NCBI RefSeq assembly: GCF_037977235.1 | Contig: NZ_CP150276.1 | Coordinates: forward strand, 868,001 to 932,000 | Reading direction: 5' to 3' | DNA from: Paenibacillus sp. FSL K6-0276 | Lineage (GTDB): Bacteria > Bacillota > Bacilli > Paenibacillales > Paenibacillaceae | Length of the DNA: 64,000 nt | Shown here: in pieces, positions 1-8,076 of the stretch | Numbering within the stretch: position 1 is the first letter of the stretch | How the letters are laid out: each line of letters begins with the position of its first letter | Program-made: the position numbers and the translations under genes | The notes under the pieces: generated by a model | Databases searched by the model: none | What the model was told of the DNA's origin: nothing | Seen by the model: only the letters and a program-made list of their open reading frames with translations

Positions 1-2303
1 ACCAGTACAGCATAATTAAAGGTCGTCTTCCAGAGAATTCCGGAGAAATCGTATTGGATGACAAGCTGGTCGAAAAGTATGCACTAGGTGACAAAGTAAC
101 GTTCAGCGGAGACGGAACGGATGCGGAGCTGTCGAACAACTTTGAGACACTGAACTATACTGTTGTGGGCTTTGTGCGAAGCCCGCAATTTATAGAAAAG
201 AGTACCCGGGGCACAAGTGGGATCGGCAAAGGCATGGCAGATGCGTTCGCAGCGATCCCGGAGTCAGATTTCAAGCTCCCGGTTTACACGGAAGCCTATC
301 TGTCCTTCAAAGATACAGCCGGTATGAAGGCTTATTCACCAGAGTATGAGGCGTTGATCGAACAGCATACCAAGACAGTAGAGCAGGCGTTGTCCAGCGT
401 GCCGGAAGCACGGCTTGCGGAGCTGCGGGCGGAAGGTGAGAAAGAGCTGTCGAGTGGACGTGGCAAGGTGGCCGCTGCCGAGCGTCAGCTCGACGATTTA
501 AAGGGCCAGCCAAAAGTAGTGCAGCAGGAACAAGCTGCAAACATGAAGGCCATTGCCGATGGACTGGTCTCAGCCAAGGCGGAACTGGCCGCAGGGGAGC
601 AAAAGCTTGCAGAACTAGGGCTACCCAAGGTCTACGTCACTGACCGAAACGCCAATCCAGGGTATGCCGAATATAAAGACAACGCTGATCGGTTGTCGGC
701 AATTGCGAGTGCGTTCCCGGTATTCTTTTTCCTGATTGCTGCGCTGGTCAGCCTGACGACCATGACTCGCATGGTCGAGGAGCATCGTTTGCAGATCGGG
801 ACACTTAAAGCGCTTGGGTATGGCAACCGTGACATTATGGCCAAATTCTTGGTTTATGGTACGCTTGCCAGCTTGACAGCTTCGGTTGCGGGGCTTGCTC
901 TCGGTTTTACCATGTTTCCAACCATTATCTATAATGCGTACAGTTCGCTTTATAATCTGCCGGATCTTATCAAAAGCTTCTATCCGTCGTATTCCATCAT
1001 TTCCATTATAGTGGCGCTAATCTGCACTACATTGACGGCTTGGATTGCGGCACGTGTAGAGCTACGTAGCAATGCTTCTGTGTTGATGCGTCCGAAGGCG
1101 CCAAAGAGCGGGCAACGGATTTTACTGGAGAGAGTTACGTTTGTATGGAAACGGCTGAGCTTTGTTCAAAAGGTTACCGCACGGAATTTATTCCGCTACA
1201 AGCAGCGGATGTTCATGACTGTGTTCGGCGTGGCCGGCTGTACGGCGCTGATCCTGACCGGGTTTGGCCTCAAAGATTCGATCGGTAGCATTGCCCCCCA
1301 GCAGTTCGGCACGATTATGAAATATGATGCACTCGTAGCGCTGCATGAAGATGCATCTGCTGATGTGCGGGATGCCTACGAGCAATTGATTACTGGCGAG
1401 TCCACCATAACTGGATCACTAAGTGTTGCACAGGAAACGATGAAAGCGCACAGCAGTGGTGTAAATGATCAGGATGTGCATATGTTCATCCCTGCATCTG
1501 TTGATTCTATATCCGATTATGTGGAGTTGCGGGATCGAGTGAGTGGAGAAAAATGCACGCTTTCGGACGAGGGCGCTATAATCTCGGAGAAGCTGGCTAA
1601 ATTATACGGGCTTGAGCCCGGTGACCGGTTGAATGTGGTGGACAAGGATAACGAAACATTCAAGATTAAGGTCGCAGGGATTACAGAGAACTATGTAATG
1701 CACTATGTTTATATGACACCTGCGTATTATTCTTCCGTATTTGGACAAGAACCGGTGTTCAACACAGAGCTGCTGAACTATACCACGCACGATAAAGCAT
1801 GGGAGGACAAGTTCAGCGAGAAGCTAACGGATAATGAGGGAGTGGCTGCGGTCAGCTTCTCCAGTAGCGTAGGCACTGCTTTTGATGACACCATGAAGAG
1901 TATGGATGTAGTAACCTTAGTACTCATTGTGTCAGCGGCCGCTCTGGCTTTTGTCGTCCTCTACAATTTGACCAATATCAATGTTTCTGAGCGGATCAGG
2001 GAACTGTCAACCATCAAGGTATTGGGATTTTATGATAAGGAAGTAACGATGTATATTTACCGCGAGAATATGCTGCTAAGCTTACTTGGCATTGTGGCCG
2101 GATCGGGTCTTGGCATTATATTACACAGCTTCGTCCTGAATACAGCTGAGCTGGATGTGACGATGTTCGCGCCGATTATCAAGTGGCCAAGCTATGTGTA
2201 TGCCGCACTGTTAACACTGCTGTTCTCGGGCATTGTCATGGCTTTCATGCATATTAAGCTCAAACGGATTCATATGATTGAAGCGTTGAAGTCGGTAGAA
2301 TAA
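1..2303 (+). CDS. FtsX/MacB-type ABC transporter permease (5'-truncated by the window edge)
   Basis: The frame is open to the left edge, so the true start lies outside; the TTG at 54 is internal, because residues before it (GRLPENSGEIVL) fit the MacB-like extracellular core. Visible parts in order: an extracellular domain, a long Ala/Glu/Lys-rich stretch (about codons 105-190 after the TTG) that looks coiled-coil, a four-helix FtsX permease module, a second extracellular domain and a second FtsX module near the C terminus. Two FtsX modules in one chain are typical of large Firmicute permeases that pair with a separate ATPase and act mechanically on the envelope or export peptides or lipids. 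The ATPase gene is presumably just upstream, outside the window. Substrate unknown. The gene ends at a strong hairpin facing a convergent gene. Confidence 0.88.
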   Translation, partial: QYSIIKGRLPENSGEIVLDDKLVEKYALGDKVTFSGDGTDAELSNNFETLNYTVVGFVRSPQFIEKSTRGTSGIGKGMADAFAAIPESDFKLPVYTEAYLSFKDTAGMKAYSPEYEALIEQHTKTVEQALSSVPEARLAELRAEGEKELSSGRGKVAAAERQLDDLKGQPKVVQQEQAANMKAIADGLVSAKAELAAGEQKLAELGLPKVYVTDRNANPGYAEYKDNADRLSAIASAFPVFFFLIAALVSLTTMTRMVEEHRLQIGTLKALGYGNRDIMAKFLVYGTLASLTASVAGLALGFTMFPTIIYNAYSSLYNLPDLIKSFYPSYSIISIIVALICTTLTAWIAARVELRSNASVLMRPKAPKSGQRILLERVTFVWKRLSFVQKVTARNLFRYKQRMFMTVFGVAGCTALILTGFGLKDSIGSIAPQQFGTIMKYDALVALHEDASADVRDAYEQLITGESTITGSLSVAQETMKAHSSGVNDQDVHMFIPASVDSISDYVELRDRVSGEKCTLSDEGAIISEKLAKLYGLEPGDRLNVVDKDNETFKIKVAGITENYVMHYVYMTPAYYSSVFGQEPVFNTELLNYTTHDKAWEDKFSEKLTDNEGVAAVSFSSSVGTAFDDTMKSMDVVTLVLIVSAAALAFVVLYNLTNINVSERIRELSTIKVLGFYDKEVTMYIYRENMLLSLLGIVAGSGLGIILHSFVLNTAELDVTMFAPIIKWPSYVYAALLTLLFSGIVMAFMHIKLKRIHMIEALKSVE

Positions 2304-2315
2304 GCGTTAGTGGAT

Positions 2316-2356
2316 AAGCAAATACCCTTCCAAATATTTTGGAAGGGTATTTGCTT
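2316..2356. terminator. Bidirectional intrinsic terminator
   Basis: A perfect 19-bp inverted repeat (2316-2334 with 2338-2356) with a 3-nt loop lies between convergent genes. Flanking A and T runs on both sides suit termination in both directions. Confidence 0.85.
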
Positions 2357-2375
2357 TGAGAAGCGAAGGAATCTT

Positions 2376-2834
2376 TTAACGTGAGTCGATCGATAACTTC
2401 ATATGGAGGATAGGGAAAGGATTGCCTTGTTCATCGAGTGCAGAACGCTCAAAAACTTGAAAACCCATATGCTCATAGAAACCTAAGGCTTGCGGATTTT
2501 GTTCATTTACATCAACGTAGTGTACGTCCAGTGCCTGTATAGCATAAGCTACGAGCGATTTTCCAATCCCTTTTCCCATTGCAGCAGGTTCTACGAACAG
2601 CATTTCAATCTTGTTATCCTGAACACCTATGAAGCCAATCGATTGGTTATGATCATCTATAAAAGCAAGCAGATGACTTATTTGCTCCATCCCCTGTATA
2701 ACCAGTGGACGCAACGCATCAATGTCCTGTTCAGACAGGAATAGATGCGAATACCGCACGGATGATTCCCAAATATTCAGTAGACGGTATAAACATTCTT
2801 CATTTCTATTGGTGATGATTTGTATTGAATCCAT
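2376..2834 (-). CDS. GNAT family N-acetyltransferase, YjaB-like
   Basis: A single-domain GNAT protein of 152 residues. The acetyl-CoA pyrophosphate-binding signature is visible as AAMGKGIGKSL, followed by the NEQNPQALGFYEHMGF block and a short tail ending in PILHMKL. These blocks, and the FLSEQDIDAL segment near the N terminus, match the E. coli YjaB pattern as I know it. The acceptor substrate is not deducible. The ATG at 2834 is preferred because GAGGG sits 5 nt before it; an in-frame GTG 12 nt upstream overlaps that ribosome site. It ends at the shared terminator and lies just downstream of the DUF4003 gene on the same strand, so the two may be co-transcribed. Confidence 0.85.
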   Translation of the reverse strand: MDSIQIITNRNEECLYRLLNIWESSVRYSHLFLSEQDIDALRPLVIQGMEQISHLLAFIDDHNQSIGFIGVQDNKIEMLFVEPAAMGKGIGKSLVAYAIQALDVHYVDVNEQNPQALGFYEHMGFQVFERSALDEQGNPFPILHMKLSIDSR

Positions 2835-2854
2835 GTCTTCCCTCACTGTTCATT

Positions 2855-3847
2855 TTAATTCGAAGAAGAATTTATAGCCGCAGCGGATGCAGCCGCTGCA
2901 GCCCCAGCAAGAGCAGCCTGCTGTGCGATCACAATATTGGTGATACTGGTGGAGAGCATCGAGGTTACAATGCCACTTTGCACATCCTCTACATATTTGA
3001 AGGCTACTAGTGCAGCTGACAGTAGTAGCAATTCCTGCTTTGCAATGGACCAGTTGCCAAAGCCTTTTTTGGTGCGTAGTAATTCGTAGGTCTCCGAGAC
3101 TTCCGTAACCATATCCTTATTGTTGGAGGAGAGCAAAGTTAGCACGCCCAGCGAAGAAAGGGTGTATTCCTTATCCAACCGGATACCATGTGCACGGAAC
3201 GCGTCTCGTAATGCCAGTACACGGTCCGCTGCTTCTGGGGCTTCTTTTCCAAGAACCAGCACCTGTGTAAGAGCTTGCACGCTGTTTCCCGACATAAATT
3301 CGGGCTTTAGTGCAGTATAAAGCTGCTCCATCCGGTCCACGCCGCTGTCGACGTCGATATCGGAAAGGCCGAGCATAGCAGAGAAGATATAATCATCATG
3401 TCCGGTAAGAAAACGGTGCTTAGCTTTCATACTGTCGTAAAACATCTTTGCGCGTTCTACCGTACGTTGATACTTATCTGTTGTCGTATTAGCGGCGATT
3501 TGATACGCGGCAACGACGAGATAATCAGAGGCTCTGAATTTGACGTCCTTCAATAAGTCATACACGGTCAGGGTGTTTGCAAGCTGTTGTTCCTTGTCAG
3601 CAGAAAGAGAGAGTAGCGTAGCAATACTAATTGCCGAGTTACCCCTAAAGGAAGAGAAAATTCCGGTATTCTCTTTAATAAGTTCTTGGCTCGCGCGAAT
3701 GGCATCCTCATCTGCACTTTTGTTTTCTGCTGTATACAGCAACCCGGCCAAACGACTAACCATTGCATTTTGCCAAGGAAAAGCTTTTTTAATCCTCTGC
3801 GCGTTCTCTGCGAACAATTCAATTCTTGCTGCATACTGCTCGTTCAT
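2855..3847 (-). CDS. DUF4003 family protein
   Basis: A 330-residue, mostly alpha-helical soluble protein recognisable as the Bacillus/Paenibacillus DUF4003 family: an N-terminal helical segment with RRIKKAF-like spacing, the conserved SDYLVVAAYQIA and FLTGHDDYIFSAMLGLS blocks, and a C-terminal helix rich in Ala and Ser. No catalytic motif is known for the family and I assign no function. The ATG at 3847 is chosen because GAGGAG lies 8 nt upstream; the GTG 9 nt earlier overlaps that site. The low-complexity Ala-rich C terminus (AALAGAAAAASAAAI) is probably a flexible helix. The GNAT gene follows 20 nt downstream. Confidence 0.8.
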   Translation of the reverse strand: MNEQYAARIELFAENAQRIKKAFPWQNAMVSRLAGLLYTAENKSADEDAIRASQELIKENTGIFSSFRGNSAISIATLLSLSADKEQQLANTLTVYDLLKDVKFRASDYLVVAAYQIAANTTTDKYQRTVERAKMFYDSMKAKHRFLTGHDDYIFSAMLGLSDIDVDSGVDRMEQLYTALKPEFMSGNSVQALTQVLVLGKEAPEAADRVLALRDAFRAHGIRLDKEYTLSSLGVLTLLSSNNKDMVTEVSETYELLRTKKGFGNWSIAKQELLLLSAALVAFKYVEDVQSGIVTSMLSTSITNIVIAQQAALAGAAAAASAAAINSSSN

Positions 3848-3953
3848 TGGATACACTCCTCATTTACCATCTATTTCATATTAGTACGAAGATTCTTGGA
3901 TGAGGATTCATTTGTGGCTCAAAATCAAAATTAGTGGTTGACCGTTTATAAAC

Positions 3954-4085
3954 AACAGCTACGGGTTCGGAGGGTTCTTACGATCGCTGTTAAAGCCTGA
4001 TTTCTGAATTGTAATAGATTATCGGTTGAAATCGGGCTTTAAAGGCGACCACTGACGTTTCTCCAGAATCCCTCCGACCCTGTTA
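3954..4085. repeat. Dispersed long palindromic repeat, copy A
   Basis: Nested imperfect inverted repeats: outer arms around GGTTCGGAGGGTTCT and AGAATCCCTCCGACC, inner arms TAAAGCCTGATTT (3991-4003) and AAATCGGGCTTTA (4029-4041), and a conserved asymmetric collar ATCGCTGTT / AAAGGCGAC between them. The same collar and architecture recur near 44.1 and 53.7 kb. The 3' arm reaches into the stop codon of the tetR gene. Confidence 0.75.
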
Positions 4086-4649
4086 GTTCATAACTAGCTT
4101 TTTGGCAGACTCCTTGCCTGCCGAGAGGAGGCTTTCGCTCAGTTCAGGGTCATTTACAGTCCGTGCAAGAACAAGAGAGCCAACCATGGTGCTGAACAGT
4201 GCGCTACCTTTGGAGGGGTCAATTCCCGCCAGATCGGAGATAAAAGCAATCATCCGCTCCAGTTCCTGCGTGAATACCTGCCGAACTTCTTCGGAAGAAT
4301 GAGATATTTCGGCAGAAAGGGCAGGGATAATGCAGCCCATCTCCGTTTTGTCGCGGTGATACGGACTTAAATAATAATCAATGACAGCATTGATTTTGGG
4401 GTTCTGCTCTTCCTGGTCCGAGACCTTCTGCAAAAGTGCGATGGTATCGCTGATGGCATACCGGCAGGCTTCGGCGACCAGTTGTTCTTTGTTGTCAAAA
4501 TGGGAATAAAACCCGCCATGAGTCAATCCGGCTCCCTTCATAATGAATGGAACACTTACATCGTGAATGCCATGGGTGCGAAAAGCCTGGGCGGCACTTT
4601 CAACAATCGTATTCCGTACTTTTATTTTATGGCCTTTGGGATAGGGCAT
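4083..4649 (-). CDS. TetR/AcrR family transcriptional repressor
   Basis: A 188-residue regulator. The N-terminal helix-turn-helix is clear (TIVESAAQAFRTHGIHDVSV, then GGFYSHFDNKEQLVAEA), followed by an all-helical ligand-binding domain (about 60-188). The block CIIPALSAEISHSSEEV is typical of the TetR subgroup that controls drug or aldehyde response genes. The ATG at 4649 has GGAG 8 nt upstream and is preferred over the in-frame GTG at 4658. It is transcribed from a near-consensus promoter (4689-4717). A divergent promoter with a perfect 13-bp inverted repeat lies about 130 bp away and is the likely operator, but the gene it should control is reduced to a remnant, so this regulator may be orphaned. 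Confidence 0.92.
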   Translation of the reverse strand: MPYPKGHKIKVRNTIVESAAQAFRTHGIHDVSVPFIMKGAGLTHGGFYSHFDNKEQLVAEACRYAISDTIALLQKVSDQEEQNPKINAVIDYYLSPYHRDKTEMGCIIPALSAEISHSSEEVRQVFTQELERMIAFISDLAGIDPSKGSALFSTMVGSLVLARTVNDPELSESLLSAGKESAKKLVMN

Positions 4650-4688
4650 CGTAATCACTCCATAGCTTCATAATTCTACTTTTAAAAT

Positions 4689-4717
4689 ATTATATTCATC
4701 ATAATAAAGCCTGTCAA
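4689..4717 (-). promoter_or_regulatory. Sigma-A-type promoter of tetR
   Basis: On the minus strand, TTGACA (4717-4712) and TATAAT (4694-4689) are separated by exactly 17 nt, a consensus sigma-A promoter. A half-site resembling the divergent operator (TTATGATGA) lies in the spacer, consistent with autoregulation (inference). Confidence 0.8.
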
Positions 4718-4765
4718 TTTAACGATCCTGAGCACTGTTAGCTTATGAAAGGATAAACACGGTTG

Positions 4766-4816
4766 TTGACGATTCTAAAATATGATGATTATAATATATT
4801 ACGATCATCATATTTT
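4766..4816 (+). promoter_or_regulatory. Divergent promoter with TetR-type operator palindrome
   Basis: TTGACG (4766-4771) and TATAAT (4790-4795) with an 18-nt spacer. Overlapping them is a perfect 13-bp inverted repeat, AAAATATGATGAT (4777-4789) and ATCATCATATTTT (4804-4816), 14 nt apart. It flanks the -10 box, so a bound dimer would block the promoter. The adjacent TetR protein is the natural candidate. Confidence 0.75.
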
Positions 4817-4972
4817 GGGGCGCTAACAACCTACAGTCAGGAGATGGGGGCGCTGCTGATCATTATTGGCGTTGTGTCCTTATCAATTGGATTACTGGTA
4901 CTCCGAGAAGCCGGGAAAGCTAATCCCAGCCGGGAACCGCTTGTGAATCTGGAATTCAAAGGCGCCATATAG
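4817..4972 (+). pseudogene. Remnant of the TetR-controlled membrane protein gene
   Basis: An open frame ends in a hydrophobic helix (MGALLIIIGVVSLSIGLLVL) and a polar tail, resembling the last transmembrane segment of a transporter such as an MFS exporter. There is no usable start: the only ATG (4844) directly abuts AGGAG with no spacing, and the frame begins inside the operator. A strong promoter is therefore joined directly to what looks like the last 40-50 codons of a gene, which suggests an internal deletion of the rest. Parent family uncertain. Confidence 0.5.
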
Positions 4973-4995
4973 TTGAGATGCATTGATGAAATAGT

Positions 4996-5023
4996 AAAGA
5001 GGGGTGTAGATCCCTCTTTTTTC
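4996..5023. terminator. Intrinsic terminator
   Basis: AAAGAGGG (4996-5003) pairs with CCCTCTTT (5012-5019) and runs into a T tract. It closes the remnant on the plus strand and lies just past the stop of the convergent WYL gene. Confidence 0.75.
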
Positions 5024-5030
5024 GTCCGAT

Positions 5031-5969
5031 TTATATTTTTTGATAGTGACTTAAGAGATTCTCTACTTTATCCTGAATCATTTGTTTTAAGGATTCAGGC
5101 TTCACTGATATAACAGAATGACCATATCGCATAAAATAATTAGCTAGGAATTCTTCTTCGCCTGGATTATAGAATCCCCTAATGACTGTTCTATGACCAT
5201 CTTCTATTTCCATAGAAGGATAATGTTCTTTATAAAAAATATCCTTGGCTTGGTCTGCAATCTCAACTTCAAAGTTAATACTGTTCTCGGATTGATAAAT
5301 TTCTAATGAACGACTAAGCAATTCATCGATAGAAAAGCGGGCTGTGCTTTCCTCTTCTTCAATGAAGGTTATTCGATCACATCTAAAAACTCTATATGTA
5401 TTCGTATTTAACTCTATTCCAGCAGCATACCATTGACCAAACTTCGCGGAAATTCTGAAGAATTGAACGGGGTAGCTTTTTGTCTGGTTATTTTTTGTAT
5501 ATTCAATGTTACAGGCGCTCTCATTTAGAATACTTGCTAGGATTTTATCTAAAAAAAGACTAACATGCTTATGCTGATACATTTCAAATTGTAGAACTTT
5601 TTTCATTTTATGAATCTGCTTGATTTGTGTATTCGATAGACAGTGCTCGAACTTTTCGTTTAGCTTGTTAACACTTAAATGAAAAGGTGTAGATTGATAA
5701 GATTCTAGCGTCAGCATAGCAAAGTACAATGCATACACTTCATCCATAGTGAAAATAATAGGAGATAACAATCTATTTTTTAAAAGTCCATATCGTCCGT
5801 GTCTCCCATGCTCCGAAAAAATAGGCATCCCTAATTGTTCTAATGAACTAATATCACGTAGCGCAGTGCTTTTTGAAATATTGTATTTCTCCATAAGGTC
5901 ACTTAGATTAAAAAACTCTCGCCCGTTTAAGTATCTCATCATGTCATTTAATCGTTCTGTTTTTTTCAT
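5031..5969 (-). CDS. WYL-domain helix-turn-helix transcriptional regulator (YafY family)
   Basis: A 312-residue regulator with a DeoR/HTH_11-type winged helix at residues 1-60 (LSDLMEKYNISKSTALRDIS) and a WYL domain at about 145-225 (FGQWYAAGIELNTNTYRVFR, then CDRITF), then a WCX-type C-terminal extension. WYL regulators usually sense small ligands or nucleic acids and act locally. It is AT-rich relative to its neighbours, like the divergent VOC gene, so the pair may have arrived together. Its promoter (-35 6039-6044, -10 6016-6021, 17-nt spacing) overlaps an inverted repeat at the transcription start, suggesting autoregulation and control of the divergent gene. Confidence 0.9.
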   Translation of the reverse strand: MKKTERLNDMMRYLNGREFFNLSDLMEKYNISKSTALRDISSLEQLGMPIFSEHGRHGRYGLLKNRLLSPIIFTMDEVYALYFAMLTLESYQSTPFHLSVNKLNEKFEHCLSNTQIKQIHKMKKVLQFEMYQHKHVSLFLDKILASILNESACNIEYTKNNQTKSYPVQFFRISAKFGQWYAAGIELNTNTYRVFRCDRITFIEEEESTARFSIDELLSRSLEIYQSENSINFEVEIADQAKDIFYKEHYPSMEIEDGHRTVIRGFYNPGEEEFLANYFMRYGHSVISVKPESLKQMIQDKVENLLSHYQKI

Positions 5970-5987
5970 AATATAAGGCTCCTTATT

Positions 5988-6010
5988 AAGGTGTCATGTT
6001 TTGATACCTT
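5988..6010. promoter_or_regulatory. Candidate operator of the WYL regulator
   Basis: Inverted repeat AAGGTGTCA (5988-5996) and TGATACCTT (6002-6010), 8 of 9 positions matching, centred on the predicted transcription start of the WYL gene. A minus-strand promoter TTGATA (6044-6039) / TATCAT (6021-6016) lies immediately upstream. Confidence 0.5.
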
Positions 6011-6092
6011 TATATATGATAATAAGTTTAAGGTTATTTATCAAATGGATAAGATATTTACCTAAAATCATGATTTAAAGGAGAGTTATACA

Positions 6093-6548
6093 ATGAGCAC
6101 AACATTAGAAATAGCTATTTTTTTGTCCATGAACGGAAAAGCAAAGGAAGCTATTGAATTTTACAAAAAACATTTTGAGGCAGAGGAATTGTTACGTGTT
6201 ACTTATCAACAACTAGCAGAACGTGACAGTTCCATACAGCTTACTGATGAAAATAAGGATTACATTACTCACTCAGTCCTAATAATTGGAAAAACAAAAG
6301 TGATGATAGCAGAAGATACAATGAATACGAGTGAGAAATATACAGTGGGTAATAACACTTCATTATGTATTCAAAGTGCTGACTTAGAGGAAATTGAAGG
6401 TTTTTATAAAAGCTTAGTCACAGATGAGCGTGTAAAAATTATTGCTCCTTTATCTAGTAATGTGTTTAGCAAAGCCTACGGGATCATTGAAGATCCCTTT
6501 GGTTTACAAATCCAATTAATGTTTGATGAGAGATTGCAATCGAAATAA
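6093..6548 (+). CDS. VOC family protein, PhnB/YjdN-like
   Basis: A 151-residue vicinal-oxygen-chelate fold protein. The N-terminal LEIAIFLSMNGKAKEAIEFY and C-terminal YGIIEDPFGLQIQLMF are the hallmark blocks of the PhnB/YjdN branch (often labelled glyoxalase/bleomycin-resistance or demethylubiquinone-methyltransferase-like). The metal-site residues of true glyoxalase I are not obvious and no substrate can be assigned. A strong AAAGGAG lies 8 nt before the ATG. It is divergent from the WYL regulator across 123 bp, and the two share low GC, so this is the likely regulated partner. Confidence 0.85.
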   Translation: MSTTLEIAIFLSMNGKAKEAIEFYKKHFEAEELLRVTYQQLAERDSSIQLTDENKDYITHSVLIIGKTKVMIAEDTMNTSEKYTVGNNTSLCIQSADLEEIEGFYKSLVTDERVKIIAPLSSNVFSKAYGIIEDPFGLQIQLMFDERLQSK

Positions 6549-6582
6549 AAAGGCAAGCAGCTGAGAAAGGGGGAGCAGAGTA

Positions 6583-6947
6583 ATGTCTCATACGAATGTA
6601 AACAACATGGAAGAAATATACCGCATTGGGATTGATGTCGGCGGCGGAAGCATTCTCGTAGCAGATAAGCTTGAAGGTGTAGCGTGGATTGTAAGACCGG
6701 ATCACTATGATGCTGCGAATGCGATTGGCGCTGCATTAGGTGAGGTGAGCGGGAGACAGAACGGATTTATTCCTTAGACGAAATGTCTTATGACGAGGCT
6801 AAGGAAGATGCTCGCAACCATGCGATAGAACAAGCCGTTCTTGCCGGAGCAGATCGCGAGACTGTACAGATCGTATTGTCTGAGGATATTCCGATTGCCT
6901 ACTTGCCGGGCAATGCCTTGCTGGTAAAAGCGGCAGGACGTTTATAA
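6583..6947 (+). pseudogene. Hydantoinase/oxoprolinase (HyuA-type) relic with internal deletion and frameshift
   Basis: A good ribosome site precedes ATG 6583. The frame starts like an HyuA N terminus (YRIGIDVGG) but passes straight into the C-terminal block of the family (GGSILVADKLEGVAWIVRP, then DAANAIGAALGEVSG). Several hundred residues seem to have been lost at a shared Gly-Gly stretch. At about 6745-6755 the frame slips: the family reading continues in another frame as RIYSLDEMSYDEAKEDAR and runs to TAA at 6945-6947, ending in LPGNALLVKAAGRL. The gene is therefore both deleted and frameshifted. It follows the VOC gene by 34 nt and ends at a terminator. A small functional peptide is unlikely. 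Confidence 0.75.
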
Positions 6948-6960
6948 GATGATTATGGAG

Positions 6961-6998
6961 CTGCCTTGAGGAATGAACTCTCTTCGAGGCAGTTTTTT
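6961..6998 (+). terminator. Intrinsic terminator
   Basis: CTGCCTTGAGG pairs, with G-U wobbles, with TCTTCGAGGCAG and is followed by seven Ts. It lies just after the HyuA relic. Confidence 0.8.
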
Positions 6999-7001
6999 TG
7001 A

Positions 7002-7096
7002 AATATAAGAAAGTATAAGTTTCACGCTATACATTATCCTTATATTTCTCGCATAAACGCATACCGTCCTTTAGGGACGCCGAAGGCGTTTTTGCT
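7002..7096. repeat. Dispersed two-hairpin repeat, copy 1
   Basis: Begins AATATAAGAAAGTATA, closes a first stem at CTTATATTTCTCG and forms a second stem (AAACGC ... GCGTTT with an inner GTCC/GGAC pairing). Copy 2 at 26316-26408 has the same order of conserved blocks and compensating stem changes. Confidence 0.75.
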
Positions 7097-7189
7097 TACC
7101 TATACAACTCTATCACCAAGGAAGAAAGGGTATTTAGAAAAGCTGTCGAAGTGGGTTATGTACATATTTTAACGATGGGAGAGAGGACA

Positions 7190-8035
7190 ATGAAAGTGAT
7201 TAGCACATTAGAAATCGTAGATGTACAGACAGGGGAACGAACTGCGCTCCGCTCGTTTGATTACTTAATCGAGGCACCCAATTGGACGAGCGATGGTAAG
7301 CGTCTTATTTATAATAGTCAAGGTTGTCTCTATTCGTTCGACATAGCAACCTGTGAGAGTGTTCGTATTGATTCGGGATTTGCTACGGAATGTAATAACG
7401 ATCATGTTCTGTCTTTTGACAACACTAAGATCGCAATTAGTCATCATACGAAAGAAGATAGTAAATCTCGTATATATACTCTTCCCATGGAGGGTGGCGA
7501 ACCGGTTCTAGTTACACCGAATGCTCCAAGCTATTTACATGGTTGGTCTCCAAATGGTGCTGAGTTAGCTTATTGTGCAGAGCGCAAGGGTCAGTATGAT
7601 ATTTATACCATTCCAGTATACGGAGGAGTTGAGGTACAACTGACGGATTCGCCTGGACTAGATGATGGACCTGAATATTCGCCAGACGGAGAGCATATTT
7701 GGTTCAATTCGGTGCGTACAGGGCTGATGCAGGTGTGGCGAATGAATGCCGATGGCAGTGAGCAGACACAGATGACTTTTGACGAGAGTAATAACTGGTT
7801 CCCGCATGTATCGCCAGATGGACAGACGATAGCATACCTTAGTTACCGTAAAGGAGATGTAGCTCCTGGCGATCACCCTGCGAATAAGGATGTTGAGATT
7901 CGATTGATGGCAAGCACGGGAGGCCCTTATCGTACACTAGTACAGCTGTTTGGAGGACAAGGTACGATAAACGTGAATTCGTGGTCTCCTGATAGTAAGA
8001 GATTGGCATTTGTAAGTTATGTGGTGGAGGAATAG
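7190..8035 (+). CDS. TolB-like beta-propeller protein (PD40/WD40-like repeats)
   Basis: A 281-residue protein built of PD40-type repeats: SPNGAELAYCAE, SPDGEHIWFNS, SPDGQTIAYLS and SPDSKRLAFVS each mark one propeller blade, about 40-50 residues apart. No signal peptide or enzyme domain is attached, so it looks like a cytoplasmic stand-alone propeller, common in Paenibacillus and annotated as TolB family. Function unknown; binding of sugars or proteins is typical for the fold. The ATG at 7190 follows GAGAGG with good spacing and is preferred to the earlier in-frame ATG at 7151, which lacks one. The IS30 element lies 41 bp beyond the stop. Confidence 0.8.
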   Translation: MKVISTLEIVDVQTGERTALRSFDYLIEAPNWTSDGKRLIYNSQGCLYSFDIATCESVRIDSGFATECNNDHVLSFDNTKIAISHHTKEDSKSRIYTLPMEGGEPVLVTPNAPSYLHGWSPNGAELAYCAERKGQYDIYTIPVYGGVEVQLTDSPGLDDGPEYSPDGEHIWFNSVRTGLMQVWRMNADGSEQTQMTFDESNNWFPHVSPDGQTIAYLSYRKGDVAPGDHPANKDVEIRLMASTGGPYRTLVQLFGGQGTINVNSWSPDSKRLAFVSYVVEE

Positions 8036-8076
8036 GCGTAAATTACCGATAAAAATAATAGTGTTTTTATTTATAC

